In this document: positions 1-8,347 of the stretch, one piece after another
Position numbering within the stretch: position 1 is the stretch's first letter
How the letters are laid out: every line of letters begins with the position of its first letter
NCBI GenBank assembly: GCA_025936115.1
Contig: JAICTZ010000018.1
Coordinates: 85,346-149,345, forward strand
Length of the DNA: 64,000 bases
Source of the DNA: Polyangiaceae bacterium
GTDB taxonomy: Bacteria; Myxococcota_A; Polyangia; Polyangiales; Polyangiaceae
Direction: 5' to 3'
Position numbers and translations under genes: made by a program
Notes under the pieces: generated by a model
Seen by the model: only the letters and a program-made list of their open reading frames with translations
The model's database searches: none
Told to the model about the DNA's origin: nothing

Positions 1-1
1 C

Positions 2-100
2 AGCGCGGACCCGATTCCGAAGGCCGAGCTCATCGCTGACGACGGCTCGCCGACGGCGCTCGGGCAAGTGTACTTAGGCTTGCCGGGCGCTTGCCACTGA
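2..100 (+). CDS. 3' end of an unidentified gene (partial)
   Basis: The second reading frame is open from the left edge to a TGA at 98-100 and encodes the last 32 residues of a protein ending in GLPGACH. It carries no motif I recognise. The residue make-up (Pro, Ala, Asp, Gly, one Cys at the end) would suit a secreted or extracellular domain, but that is a guess. It is partial because the start lies outside the window. Confidence 0.4.
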   Translation, partial: SADPIPKAELIADDGSPTALGQVYLGLPGACH

Positions 101-293
101 CGTCCAGCGCAACCCGAAAAATCGCGGGCAGCTATTCTCCTTTGATTTGCCGGGTGTCGTGGGTCACGCGCTGTCACGTGACCAAATGGCTGGCCGGTCG
201 CGAGCTGCCTCGGGCCCAGGCCGATGCAACGACTCTTCAAGCGAGCGGATTTCGGCGAGAAGGGCCGGCGGGATCTCCTCCGCGGCGGCTGGC

Positions 294-524
294 ATGCGTT
301 TCGCTAAGCAAGCGGTCGCGATGTCCGCGATGGAAGAACTGCCGGTCGACTTTACCCGCTACCTGAGCCAGCGCCTCGGTTTGACCGCCGCAGAGGCTGC
401 CGATGTGCTCGGTGCCTGGCTCAAGGACTACGAGCCGGTTTCGTGCCGGCCCGAGGGCGTGAGCCGTCGCTCAGCGCCGCTCGCGAGCCCCGAGCCCATC
501 GAGCCGGCTGAGCGCATGGGTTGA
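294..524 (+). CDS. Small hypothetical protein (doubtful)
   Basis: An open frame of up to 76 residues whose middle (MEELPVDFTRYLSQ and following) reads like a short helical protein rich in Leu and Ala, ending with a Pro/Glu/Ser-rich tail. I see no convincing ribosome binding site before the ATG at 294, nor before the in-frame ATGs at 321 and 330. The frame continues upstream to 147 but that part has poor codon usage. It ends just before the oxidoreductase at 563. No family recognised. The 101-293 stretch holds nothing else that I can support. Confidence 0.3.
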   Translation: MRFAKQAVAMSAMEELPVDFTRYLSQRLGLTAAEAADVLGAWLKDYEPVSCRPEGVSRRSAPLASPEPIEPAERMG

Positions 525-562
525 GCTCCCAGTCTGGCGCACGGCGTGCAGGCAACGCCAGG

Positions 563-1654
563 ATGGATTCCAAACGGCAAATTCGTTACGCCGTCATCGG
601 CGCCGGCAACATCGCGCAGGTCGCGGTCCTGCCGGCATTCGAGCATTCGCGCAATTCCGAGCTCGTTGCGGTCATCTCCGGGGACGCTGAAAAGCGCCAC
701 GCACTGTGTGAGACCTACGGTCTCGAGTTCGCGGGCGACTATGCCGAGCTCGAGAGCATCCTCGAACGCGCCCGGATCGACGCCGTCTACGTGGCGACGC
801 CGAACGCGTTGCATCATCAATTCGTACTGCGATCGGCCGAACGCGGCGTGCACGTGCTTTGCGAGAAACCGCTCGCGCTGAGCGCCGCCGAGTGTGGTGA
901 GCTCGCCGATACGTGCAACGACCACGACGTGAAGATCATGGTCGGCTACCGCCTGCACTTCGAAGCAGCGACGCTGCAGGCCATCGAAATCGCGCGCTCG
1001 GGTCAGCTCGGCGCGCTCCGGCTCTTCAGCTCGTTCGTGAGCCAGGTCGTGCGGCCCGACGACGTGCGGCGCGACGCGCGCCTCGGTGGCGGAGCGACGT
1101 ATGATCTCGGCGTCTACTGCGTGAACGCGGCGCGAAATCTTTTCGGCGCCGAACCGACGCGCGTCGTCGCCGCGAGCGTCGCGCGGCTCGGTACGGACGA
1201 CAGCACCATGGCGATCCTCGAATTTCCTCGGGAATCCCTGGCCATGCTCTGCGTGGGAAATAGCACCTCGAGCGTGTCGAACTACCGCATTGCGGGCACC
1301 GAGGGTGATCTGCGCGTCGAACCCGCGTACGACTACGCGGCGGAACGGATCCATCACCTGACGGTGGGAGGTCGAACCCGGCGCACCGTCTTCAAGAAGA
1401 GCGATCAGTTCGCGCCGGAGCTCACGTATTTTTCCGACTGCATCCTGAACGATCGCGAGCCGGAGCCTTCGGTCGAGGAGGCCTGGTGCGATGCGCGCGT
1501 GCTCGACGCCATCCTGGAAGCGGCGGAAACTCATCGTGCCGTCGAGCTCGCTCCATACGAGCGCGCCCGCCGTCCGAGCGCGAGTCAGCTCGCCGAAGTG
1601 AGCCCGACCAAGCGTCCGCGCACCGTGAACGCGCCAGGCCCGAGCGCGCGCTGA
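563..1654 (+). CDS. Gfo/Idh/MocA family NAD(P)-dependent oxidoreductase
   Basis: Predicted 363-residue cytosolic sugar-type dehydrogenase. The N-terminus has the Rossmann dinucleotide motif (YAVIGAGNIAQ, residues 8-18), followed by the family's EKPLA motif (Lys about residue 103) that normally supplies the catalytic lysine, and a C-terminal alpha/beta dimerisation domain with a GGATYDLGVYCVNAAR segment. These features are typical of glucose-fructose oxidoreductase and inositol dehydrogenase relatives, which oxidise or reduce hydroxyl groups on sugars or polyols; the substrate cannot be read from sequence. I chose the ATG at 563 because the Rossmann fold starts right after it; the frame is open back to 521. 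The next gene is on the opposite strand and converges. About 40 C-terminal residues are Arg/Pro-rich and look unstructured. Confidence 0.88.
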   Translation: MDSKRQIRYAVIGAGNIAQVAVLPAFEHSRNSELVAVISGDAEKRHALCETYGLEFAGDYAELESILERARIDAVYVATPNALHHQFVLRSAERGVHVLCEKPLALSAAECGELADTCNDHDVKIMVGYRLHFEAATLQAIEIARSGQLGALRLFSSFVSQVVRPDDVRRDARLGGGATYDLGVYCVNAARNLFGAEPTRVVAASVARLGTDDSTMAILEFPRESLAMLCVGNSTSSVSNYRIAGTEGDLRVEPAYDYAAERIHHLTVGGRTRRTVFKKSDQFAPELTYFSDCILNDREPEPSVEEAWCDARVLDAILEAAETHRAVELAPYERARRPSASQLAEVSPTKRPRTVNAPGPSAR

Positions 1655-1734
1655 GACGGCTCGGACTCGGCTTTCGCCGTTTTCCGAGCGGCTGCTTCGC
1701 GCCCGCAACCGCGCAAGTCCTCGCTTCTGTCGAG

Positions 1735-2304
1735 TCAGAGCGAAAGCAGGTCTGCGGGCGTGTCCACGTCGACCGCGCCCTCGGGCCAGGCGACGCGCGC
1801 GACGTTGGGTTCGCGGCGCAGGATGCCGGAGCCGCCTTCGTCGCCGCGCAGCGCGAGCAGCGCACCGAAGTAGCGCTGGGGGAAGATCGCGGGCACGGCC
1901 GTCTTGCCGGCGTAATGCGACGCGGCGAGGCGCTTGCCGTTGGCGCTCGCGAACCAGAGCGCGTTCAGATGGCGCGCCGTCAGAAACGGCTGGTCGCACA
2001 CGCAGAGCATCAGCGCGTCAGCGCCGCGATCGATCGCCCACAGCGCGGCGGTCCGAATCGACGCCGCCATGCCTTCACGCCAATCGAAGCCATCGAGGAT
2101 CTCGACGGGTAGGCCGCGAACGCTGTGCGTGACTTCCTCGGAGCGTGCGCCGACCACCACGGCGACACGCGAGCAACACGAAGAGCATGCGCATTGTGCG
2201 GCCCAGTGCACGAGCGTGCTCGAGCCGTTGAACGGCAAGAGCTGTTTCGGTTTACCCAAGCGAGCGGATGCGCCTGCCGCTAATACTGCACAAGCAACGT
2301 TCAT
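1735..2304 (-). CDS. mocA: MocA/MobA-like molybdenum cofactor nucleotidyltransferase
   Basis: A 189-residue NTP-transferase of the MobA-like fold. The signature LAAGASARLGKPKQLLPF at residues 8-25 is the nucleotide-binding loop shared by MobA and MocA. In E. coli, MocA attaches CMP to molybdopterin to make the MCD cofactor used by xanthine dehydrogenase-family enzymes. Its place as last gene of the aldehyde oxidoreductase operon, overlapping the XdhC gene by 4 bases (ATGA), makes cytidylyltransferase activity for the enzyme encoded upstream the best call, although MobA-like GMP transfer or an unrelated sugar nucleotidyltransferase cannot be excluded from sequence. Usual length for MocA is about 190 residues, so the gene looks complete. 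It converges with the oxidoreductase gene ending at 1654. Confidence 0.85.
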   Translation of the reverse strand: MNVACAVLAAGASARLGKPKQLLPFNGSSTLVHWAAQCACSSCCSRVAVVVGARSEEVTHSVRGLPVEILDGFDWREGMAASIRTAALWAIDRGADALMLCVCDQPFLTARHLNALWFASANGKRLAASHYAGKTAVPAIFPQRYFGALLALRGDEGGSGILRREPNVARVAWPEGAVDVDTPADLLSL

Positions 2305-3434
2305 GACGAGTCTCCCTGCAAGGCGAGCGCCAGAGGTGCGTGAATTTTCCCCGCGCGCTCGCGGAGCGAGCCGCGCGGGGTCGTGGCGAGCGCGGCTTGC
2401 GCTTCCGCGACGATGCTGAGCGCGATCTCCTCGGGCGTCTCGGCGCCGAGGGCGAGACCTGCGGGCCCGAAGATACGCGACATTGCGGCTGTGGCGAGCG
2501 GTCCGCCGTCCGCTTCGATGTCGTCGAGCAAGCGTGCGGTGCGCCGCGCCGGACCGAGCACCCCGAGGTAACGGAGCGGCGCGGCGAGCAGTTCGGCGAG
2601 CGTCGCGCGATCCTGCCGGTAATCGTGGGACATGATCAGCGCGAGCGGGCGCGCACAGCGCCGCAATTCCGCGACGAGGTCGGGGAGCGGTCGCTCGGAC
2701 ACGCGCGCAAGCTTAATGAAGCGCTCGCGAGCGCTCGGACGTCCGGCGCTACCGGCGACGGTCACGTTCCAACCGAGCAGGGTTGCAAGGCGTACGACCG
2801 GCACCGCATCGACGCCCGCGCCGAACACGAACAGGTGCGGCGCTGGCTCGAGCACTTCGACGAGCGCCGTGACGCCCGCGCTCTCCACGAGCGTAGCGCG
2901 CGCGTCACGCACGGCGAGCGCACGAGTCGCGGACTCGGTGAGGCTACGTTCGAGGTTCGGGTCGGAGAGCTCCGTGATCCGGGTCTGCCCGCTCTGGAGC
3001 AGGCGCGCCCCGAGGCGCACGTGCGGTAGATTGCTCGCGATCACCGTCGCGAGCGCCACCGGTCGCTCGGCCTCGAGCTCACGAGCGATCACGCCGAGCG
3101 CGCCGTCGGCGAGCAGGGAGAGCGGCTCGAGCAGGAGCTCGAGGCGCCCGAGGCAGCCGCTGCCGCGCGCCCCGTCATCGTCGTCGGCCCTTGCGTCGAA
3201 CGTCCGGCAAACCGGGCCGTGCTGCGTCAGCCAGGGCCCCGTACGCACGAGCTCGCGTTCGAGACAGCCGCCGCTCACCGCTCCAGCGCGCACGCCGTCG
3301 TGCCCGAAGAGGAGACGAGCACCGGGACGCCGATAGGACGAACCTTCGGCGCGCATGAGCGTCGCGAGCCAAACGGGCTCGCCGAGCTTTTGCGCTTCGA
3401 GCCACGCTCGGCACACGGCCGTGATCTCGCTCAT
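2301..3434 (-). CDS. XdhC/CoxI family molybdoenzyme maturation chaperone
   Basis: A 377-residue protein of the XdhC/CoxI family, which binds molybdopterin cofactor, oversees its sulfuration and delivers it to xanthine dehydrogenase-type enzymes; PaoD plays this role for E. coli PaoABC. The N-terminal XdhC domain shows GSSYRRPGARL and GAVSGGCLERELV (residues about 27-60). The C-terminal Rossmann domain begins near HLFVFGAGVDAVPVV (about residue 213) and carries the SHDYRQDRATL segment typical of the family. I place the start at the ATG at 3434, where MSEITAVCRAW begins the family homology; the frame is open to 3581 but that part lies inside the upstream molybdenum-subunit gene. Only 16 bases separate it from that gene, and it overlaps mocA by 4 bases. 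Confidence 0.9.
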   Translation of the reverse strand: MSEITAVCRAWLEAQKLGEPVWLATLMRAEGSSYRRPGARLLFGHDGVRAGAVSGGCLERELVRTGPWLTQHGPVCRTFDARADDDDGARGSGCLGRLELLLEPLSLLADGALGVIARELEAERPVALATVIASNLPHVRLGARLLQSGQTRITELSDPNLERSLTESATRALAVRDARATLVESAGVTALVEVLEPAPHLFVFGAGVDAVPVVRLATLLGWNVTVAGSAGRPSARERFIKLARVSERPLPDLVAELRRCARPLALIMSHDYRQDRATLAELLAAPLRYLGVLGPARRTARLLDDIEADGGPLATAAMSRIFGPAGLALGAETPEEIALSIVAEAQAALATTPRGSLRERAGKIHAPLALALQGDSS

Positions 3435-3450
3435 CGCGTCCTCGAGGGCG

Positions 3451-5547
3451 TCACAGGAGCTTGTCCAGTGTGATCGGCAGCTCGCGCACGCGCTTTCCCG
3501 TCGCGTGATAGACGGCGTTCGCGATGGCGGCCGGCATGCCGGTGATACCGATTTCGCCGATGCCTTTGGCACCGATTTCATTCACGTGCGGATCGAGCTC
3601 GTTCAGCATGATGACCTCGAGCTCGGGCACGTCGGCGTTCACGGGCACGTGATAGTCGGCGAGATCGCGCGTCACGATGCGGCCGCTGCGCTCGTCGCGC
3701 CGGCTGTGCTCCAAGAGCGCGAGCCCGATACCCCACACCATGCCGCCCATGAATTGACTGCGCGCCGTCTTGACGTTCAGGATCTTGCCCGTGGCGAAGG
3801 CGGACACGGCGCGTGTGACGCGCACGACGCCGAGGTCGGGATCCACTTTCACTTCCACGAATTGCGCGCCGAACCCGTGCGTCGAGAAGCGCTTGCGGTC
3901 GGGCTTTTCTTCCGTCTTGAGCTCGGCGACGAGCTCGGTATCGGCGCTGCGGTCGCTGGCCGACAGCGCGTCGAGTTTTTGTTTCAGCGCCTCGGCGGCG
4001 CGTTTGACTGCGGAGCCCGTACTCGATGCCGTCTGCGAACCGCCGGATACCGGTGTCTCGGGCAACGCGGTGTCACCGATTTCTACGCGGACGCGTTCGA
4101 CGGCGACGCCGAGCGCGTCCGCCGCAATCTGAGCGAGGATGGTATACGTGCCCGTCCCGATGTCCTGCGTCCCCGCTTGCACGACGAAGTTACCGTCGCG
4201 ATCGCGTTTCACGCGCGCGGAAGCCGCGCTCTGCCGCGCCGGATACGAGGCCGTCGCCATACCCCAGCCGACGAGTAGGTGCTGCTCGCGCTGCGAGCCC
4301 GGGAGCGGACGGCGATGCCTCCAGCCAAATTGCTCCGCAGCACGGCGGTAGCATTCACGTAGCGACTTGCTCGACCAGGGCTTGTTCTCGTCCTCGTCGT
4401 GTTCGGCGTAATTTTTGAGCCGTAGCTCGACCGGATCGACGCCTAGCTCGTAGGCGAGCTCGTCGAGCGCCACCTCGAGGGCGAAGTTGCCCGTCGCTTC
4501 GCCGGGAGCGCGCGTGAACGTCGGGGTAGGCACGTCGAGCTCGACCACGCGGTGCGTCGTCGTGACGTTCGGACACGCGTACAGCATCCGCGTCACGAGC
4601 CCCGAAGGCTCCACGAATTCGTCGAAACGCGACGTCTCCGAGATGACGTCGTGGCGCATCGCGCGCAGCTGGCCGTCTTTGGCCGCGGCGAGCGTGACGT
4701 GTTGGATCGTGCGCGGCCGATAGCCGACGAGCGAGCACACTTGCTGGCGCGTGAGCACGAGCTTCACCGGGCGTTTGACGACGCGTGCGGCGAGAGCCGC
4801 CAGCGCCACGTGCGACCACGCCGAACCCTTGCAGCCGAACCCGCCGCCCACGTAGTGCGAGATGACGCGCACCTTTTCGGGCGGCAAATCGAACGCGCCG
4901 GCCAGGCGCTCCCGGCACGGAAACACGCCCTGCGTCGCGTCGTAGAGGGTGAGCGCGTCGTTGCCTTGCCACACGGCAATCGTGCCGTGCAGCTCCATTG
5001 GATGGTGATGCTGAATGCTCGTCGTGTACGTTTGCTCGACCTTCACGGCCGCGGAGGCGAGCGCGCCAGCGAAGTCGCCGCGCGACGAGTCGGGTTCCGC
5101 GCGCGGTCCGGCCTTCGCCGGTTTGCGGCCCGCTGCTTCGTTCTGCGCGAGCGACACCGCGATCGGGGAAGGGGCATAACTCACGACCAGCGCCTCGCCC
5201 GCGGCGCGGGCCCGTTCGGGCGTGTCGGCGACGACGACGGCGATCGGCTGGTCGGCGTAACGCACGTCGGCGTCTTGCACGACTTGCAGGATGCGATCGA
5301 ACGACACCTTCTTCTTGGTCGCCCCCGGCACGCGTGGTGCGTTGTCGGGCGTGATGACGGCAAGGACGCCCGGAACCGTGCGCGCCGCGCTCGCGTCGAT
5401 GGCGGTCACGCGGCCGTGGCCGAGGGCGCTCGTGACGACGAAAGCGTGAACGAGCCCGGCCACGGGTGTATCGGCGGCGTATTGCGCCTCACCGCGTACT
5501 TTTGCGCGCGCGTCGGCGCGGTCGATGCCTTGTCCGACGCTGGTCAC
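3451..5547 (-). CDS. paoC: Molybdopterin-binding catalytic subunit, PaoC/xanthine dehydrogenase family
   Basis: A 698-residue large subunit of a xanthine oxidase-family enzyme, expected to hydroxylate aldehydes or related substrates using an MCD-type Mo cofactor. Landmarks in order: N-terminal aldehyde oxidase a/b hammerhead domain (KVRGEAQYAADTPVAGLVHA), the cofactor loop GGGFGCKGSAWSHVAL, RAPGEATGNFALE, a second cofactor loop SGGSQTASSTGSAV, and near the C-terminus GAKGIGEIGITG, whose Glu (about residue 665) corresponds to the catalytic base of the family. The length is slightly shorter than PaoC (about 730). The start is a GTG overlapping the stop of the FAD subunit in a GTGA, as expected for a coupled operon; the open frame extends to 5724 only by reading through that gene. 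It probably works in the periplasm if the trimer is exported as in E. coli. Confidence 0.92.
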   Translation of the reverse strand: MTSVGQGIDRADARAKVRGEAQYAADTPVAGLVHAFVVTSALGHGRVTAIDASAARTVPGVLAVITPDNAPRVPGATKKKVSFDRILQVVQDADVRYADQPIAVVVADTPERARAAGEALVVSYAPSPIAVSLAQNEAAGRKPAKAGPRAEPDSSRGDFAGALASAAVKVEQTYTTSIQHHHPMELHGTIAVWQGNDALTLYDATQGVFPCRERLAGAFDLPPEKVRVISHYVGGGFGCKGSAWSHVALAALAARVVKRPVKLVLTRQQVCSLVGYRPRTIQHVTLAAAKDGQLRAMRHDVISETSRFDEFVEPSGLVTRMLYACPNVTTTHRVVELDVPTPTFTRAPGEATGNFALEVALDELAYELGVDPVELRLKNYAEHDEDENKPWSSKSLRECYRRAAEQFGWRHRRPLPGSQREQHLLVGWGMATASYPARQSAASARVKRDRDGNFVVQAGTQDIGTGTYTILAQIAADALGVAVERVRVEIGDTALPETPVSGGSQTASSTGSAVKRAAEALKQKLDALSASDRSADTELVAELKTEEKPDRKRFSTHGFGAQFVEVKVDPDLGVVRVTRAVSAFATGKILNVKTARSQFMGGMVWGIGLALLEHSRRDERSGRIVTRDLADYHVPVNADVPELEVIMLNELDPHVNEIGAKGIGEIGITGMPAAIANAVYHATGKRVRELPITLDKLL

Positions 5548-6527
5548 GCGAGTGCTCCTGCCCGCTCGAGAGCGCGCGCGACGACGCGTTCGGTGAGCGG
5601 CACTTTGAAGGCGTTGTCGGGCGTCGTCTTCGCGCCGCTCGTCGCGAGCTTCGCGGCCGCTCGATACGTCTCGCTCGTGGCGGGCCGCCCGACGAGTGCT
5701 GCTTCCGTGGCAGCGGCACGCCAAGGTTTGACCCCGACGCCGCCGAGCGCCACGCGTGCCGAACGGATCGTACCCTGCTCGAGCTCGAGCGCGACGGCCG
5801 CGGAACTGAGCGCAAAGGCGAAGGAGGCGCGATCGCGAACCTTGAGGTACGTCGAGCGACGGCCGCGCGGCGAACGCGGCACGACGACGCGCGTAATGAC
5901 TTCACCGGGTTCGAGCACCGTTTCGAGCTCGGGCGTCGTGCCGGGCAACGTGTGGAGGTCGCCGAGTGGGATCTGGCGTTCCCCGGTGGCTCGGCGCGTG
6001 TGAACCGCGGCGTCGAGCGCGAGCAGCGCGACGGCCATGTCCGACGGGTGCGCGGCGATGCAGCGCTCGCTCACGCCCAAAATCGCGTGCATGCGCGTGT
6101 ACCCCTCGAGCGCCGCGCACCCGCTGCCCGGCTTGCGTTTGTTGCAAGCGGGTACGGCGGCGTCGCGGAAGTACGCGCAACGCGTGCGCTGGAGCAGGTT
6201 CCCGCCCGTGGTCGCGAGGTTTCGGATCTGCGGCGACGCGCCAGCGAGGATCGCCTCGCTCAGGACCGGAAATTCACGCCGTACGGTGTCATCGTACGCC
6301 ACGTCCGTGTTGCGAGCGAGCGCGCCGAGCGTGAGCCCCGCCTCGTTCCACGCGATGTCGGACGAGAGCACGCCGTTCAGATCGACGACGAGGTCCGGCC
6401 GCTCCACGTCGAGCCGCATGAGGTCTACGAGCAGTGTGCCGCCCGCGATGAAGCGGCTCGTCCGCGGCTCACCGCGGGCCACCGCTTCTTCGAGCTTTTG
6501 CGCCGGCAGGTAGTCGAAGGATTTCAC
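5544..6527 (-). CDS. paoB: FAD-binding subunit with extra 4Fe-4S loop, PaoB-like
   Basis: A 327-residue medium subunit of a xanthine dehydrogenase-family enzyme. The FAD-binding motif RFIAGGTLLVDLMR lies near residues 25-38 and the NLATTGGNLLQRTRC motif near 103-117. It is followed by a Cys-containing insert (Cys117, Cys128, Cys137: RTRCAYFRDAAVPACNK and GSGCAALEG) that is diagnostic of E. coli PaoB, where it holds an extra [4Fe-4S] cluster, rather than of XdhB. This supports a PaoABC-type aldehyde oxidoreductase. The C-terminal CO-dehydrogenase flavoprotein domain follows. A GTG start is inferred because it overlaps the Fe-S subunit stop by 4 bases (GTGA); the frame before it has no homology. 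Confidence 0.92.
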   Translation of the reverse strand: MKSFDYLPAQKLEEAVARGEPRTSRFIAGGTLLVDLMRLDVERPDLVVDLNGVLSSDIAWNEAGLTLGALARNTDVAYDDTVRREFPVLSEAILAGASPQIRNLATTGGNLLQRTRCAYFRDAAVPACNKRKPGSGCAALEGYTRMHAILGVSERCIAAHPSDMAVALLALDAAVHTRRATGERQIPLGDLHTLPGTTPELETVLEPGEVITRVVVPRSPRGRRSTYLKVRDRASFAFALSSAAVALELEQGTIRSARVALGGVGVKPWRAAATEAALVGRPATSETYRAAAKLATSGAKTTPDNAFKVPLTERVVARALERAGALA

Positions 6528-7627
6528 GTGGGCACTCCGCTCTCCTGCACCGAGCGAATGGCGCGCACGATGTTGACGTACGCGCCGCAACGGCAAATGT
6601 TGCCGCTCATGAGCTCTCGCACCTCGTCATCGGTGTGAGCGCGCTTTTCGCGCAAGAGGCCCGCGGCGCTCATGATTTGTCCCGGCGTGCAGTAGCCGCA
6701 TTGCAGCGCGTCCTCCTTGACGAACGCGGCCTGTAACGGGTGCAGGTTTTCGCCGTGCGAGAGGCCTTCGATCGTCGTAATCGGCTTATTTTGCGCCATC
6801 ACGGCCAGGATCAGACAGGCGTTCACACGCCGGGCGTCGAGGAGCACGGTGCAGGCACCGCATTGGCCGTGGTCGCATCCCTTTTTCGTGCCCGTGAGCG
6901 CGAGCCGCTCGCGCAGTGCATCCAGCAGCGACACGCGCGGCTCTAGCTCGAGCTGATGAGTCTCGCCGTTGACGACGAGCGTCACGAGTATTTCACGGGC
7001 GGTCGAGGGCGTGCTCGCCGCCGGAGGAGCGCCGGGTGAAGGTGGTTTGGCGTGCGGCCGGCAGCTCGCGGCAAAGGAGAGTGCAAGGGCCGCCGTGAGG
7101 CTCGAGAGCACGACCTCGCGCCGCGAAAAGAGGACCCGCTCATCGGCCCGCGTGTTTTCGACGGCCGAGCGCAAGGTCGCGAGCAGCGTCGCGTGCAGGC
7201 CGCCCTCTGCGCGCGCGCTCGTTTGGGCACGTACCGCGCCGTGCTCGTCGAGTAGCGTGAGAGTGAACGGTACCTGCGCGGCGGCTTCCACGCCGTAAAG
7301 GCCGTGAAGGGCCCGCATGCCTGCTCCCGTGGCAAGCCTCTCCGGCACCGGCTCGTCACGATCGACATCCGGACGAAAACAGAACGAGCGCCCTTCCGTC
7401 ACGACGACGAGCGCGGCGCCGAGCGCGCGTAGCTCGCCCCGGATGCCATCGAGCAGTCTCCGATCGGGCGTGCCCCACTCGCCGTCTGCGGCCACGATCA
7501 GAACTGCCGGTGCACCCACCCCGCAAAGCCATGCGCGCCACGCAGCCGCCAAAGCGTCGGTCTGGACGTGGAACATGGCTGGCGCCAAGCAAAACGCGTA
7601 CCCGGCACGCTGATGCGGGAGGTCCAT
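6524..7627 (-). CDS. paoA: [2Fe-2S] subunit of aldehyde oxidoreductase with N-terminal redoxin-like extension
   Basis: A 367-residue protein, first gene of the operon. The C-terminal 155 residues are a normal small subunit: a plant-type [2Fe-2S] site (Cys251, Cys256, Cys259, Cys271; GCDHGQCGACTVLLD) and a second [2Fe-2S] site (Cys310, Cys313, Cys345, Cys347; QCGYCTPGQ and NICRCGAY). In front of it sits a twin-arginine-like segment (SRREVV at 168-173 plus a hydrophobic run and FAASC to 189), which in PaoA would be the start of the protein. Here it is internal: about 165 residues precede it, reading as a thioredoxin/peroxiredoxin-like fold (AVLIVAADGEWGTPD; VPFTLTLLDEHGAVRA) with no CxxC. No in-frame ATG, GTG or TTG lies just before the Arg pair that would separate the two parts. 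The start may be 7627 or the ATG at 7576; no clear ribosome site marks either. Confidence 0.85.
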   Translation of the reverse strand: MDLPHQRAGYAFCLAPAMFHVQTDALAAAWRAWLCGVGAPAVLIVAADGEWGTPDRRLLDGIRGELRALGAALVVVTEGRSFCFRPDVDRDEPVPERLATGAGMRALHGLYGVEAAAQVPFTLTLLDEHGAVRAQTSARAEGGLHATLLATLRSAVENTRADERVLFSRREVVLSSLTAALALSFAASCRPHAKPPSPGAPPAASTPSTAREILVTLVVNGETHQLELEPRVSLLDALRERLALTGTKKGCDHGQCGACTVLLDARRVNACLILAVMAQNKPITTIEGLSHGENLHPLQAAFVKEDALQCGYCTPGQIMSAAGLLREKRAHTDDEVRELMSGNICRCGAYVNIVRAIRSVQESGVPT

Positions 7628-7824
7628 GAAAACGTTCGAGGTCGCAGAGACGGATACGGGCTATCCTGCGACGGGCGGGGCAATTCGGCGCGAATCAGCC
7701 GGCCCTGACCTCGCCAGCTGCGCCCGAGCTCTGACTGATGGAGGGATACCTGGTACCCGCGCCGTGACCCGCGGGCACGGAGTGTGCACCTACCCCTCGG
7801 TCGTCACGAACCAGGAGAGATGGC

Positions 7825-8343
7825 ATGGCACATCCGATTGAAAACGTGATTGCGAAGGGTGCGGGAAAGGTCGCGGCCGTCGAGGCGCGCGCCAAGGGGC
7901 TCAAAGGAGTCTTCACCAAGCTCGCGGAACAACATCGTGAAGCGGCGACGTTGCTTTCGCGGGCGGAGAGCACGAACGACGTCGAAAAGCGTCGCGATCT
8001 CTGGCGCGAGATCAAAAAGCAGCTCATCTCGCACGAGCGCGCGGAGCTCAGCGAAATCTATCCCCTGCTCTCGGCGTACGACGGCACGCGCGACATCGTG
8101 AGCCGCCACGGTCAGGAAGCCCAGGTGCTCGAGACCACGATCCGACAGATCGACGCGATGTCCCTCGACACGCCAGCTTGGAAGACGTCGATCCAGCGGC
8201 TGATCACGCTCGTGAAGGAGCACGTGGCCGAAGAGGAAGGAGAGTTCTTCCCACGCGCTCAGGAAACGCTCGGCGACGAAGCGGCCAAGCAGCTCGAGGA
8301 GCCTTTCATGCGCGCCAAGCAGCGCGAAATGAACGCGATTTAG
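7825..8343 (+). CDS. Hemerythrin HHE domain protein
   Basis: A 172-residue cytosolic four-helix protein. His and Glu residues spaced as in hemerythrin-like domains are visible: EQHREAATLL, ISHERAELSEIYPLL, RHGQEAQVLE and HVAEEEGEFFPRA, which together can form a di-iron site. Proteins of this type bind oxygen, nitric oxide or iron, or repair iron centres; which applies here is unknown. A good ribosome binding site (AGGAGAG) precedes the ATG. The gene is 4 bases from the AI-2E-type transporter, so the two are probably co-transcribed, and it is divergent from the molybdoenzyme operon across about 200 bases (7628-7824) that should hold both promoters. Confidence 0.9.
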   Translation: MAHPIENVIAKGAGKVAAVEARAKGLKGVFTKLAEQHREAATLLSRAESTNDVEKRRDLWREIKKQLISHERAELSEIYPLLSAYDGTRDIVSRHGQEAQVLETTIRQIDAMSLDTPAWKTSIQRLITLVKEHVAEEEGEFFPRAQETLGDEAAKQLEEPFMRAKQREMNAI

Positions 8344-8347
8344 CCCG

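Noticed and set aside
428..1999. Long minus-strand frame over the Gfo/Idh/MocA gene
   Set aside because: Arg-rich shadow frame without motifs; the plus strand has a clear Rossmann fold.
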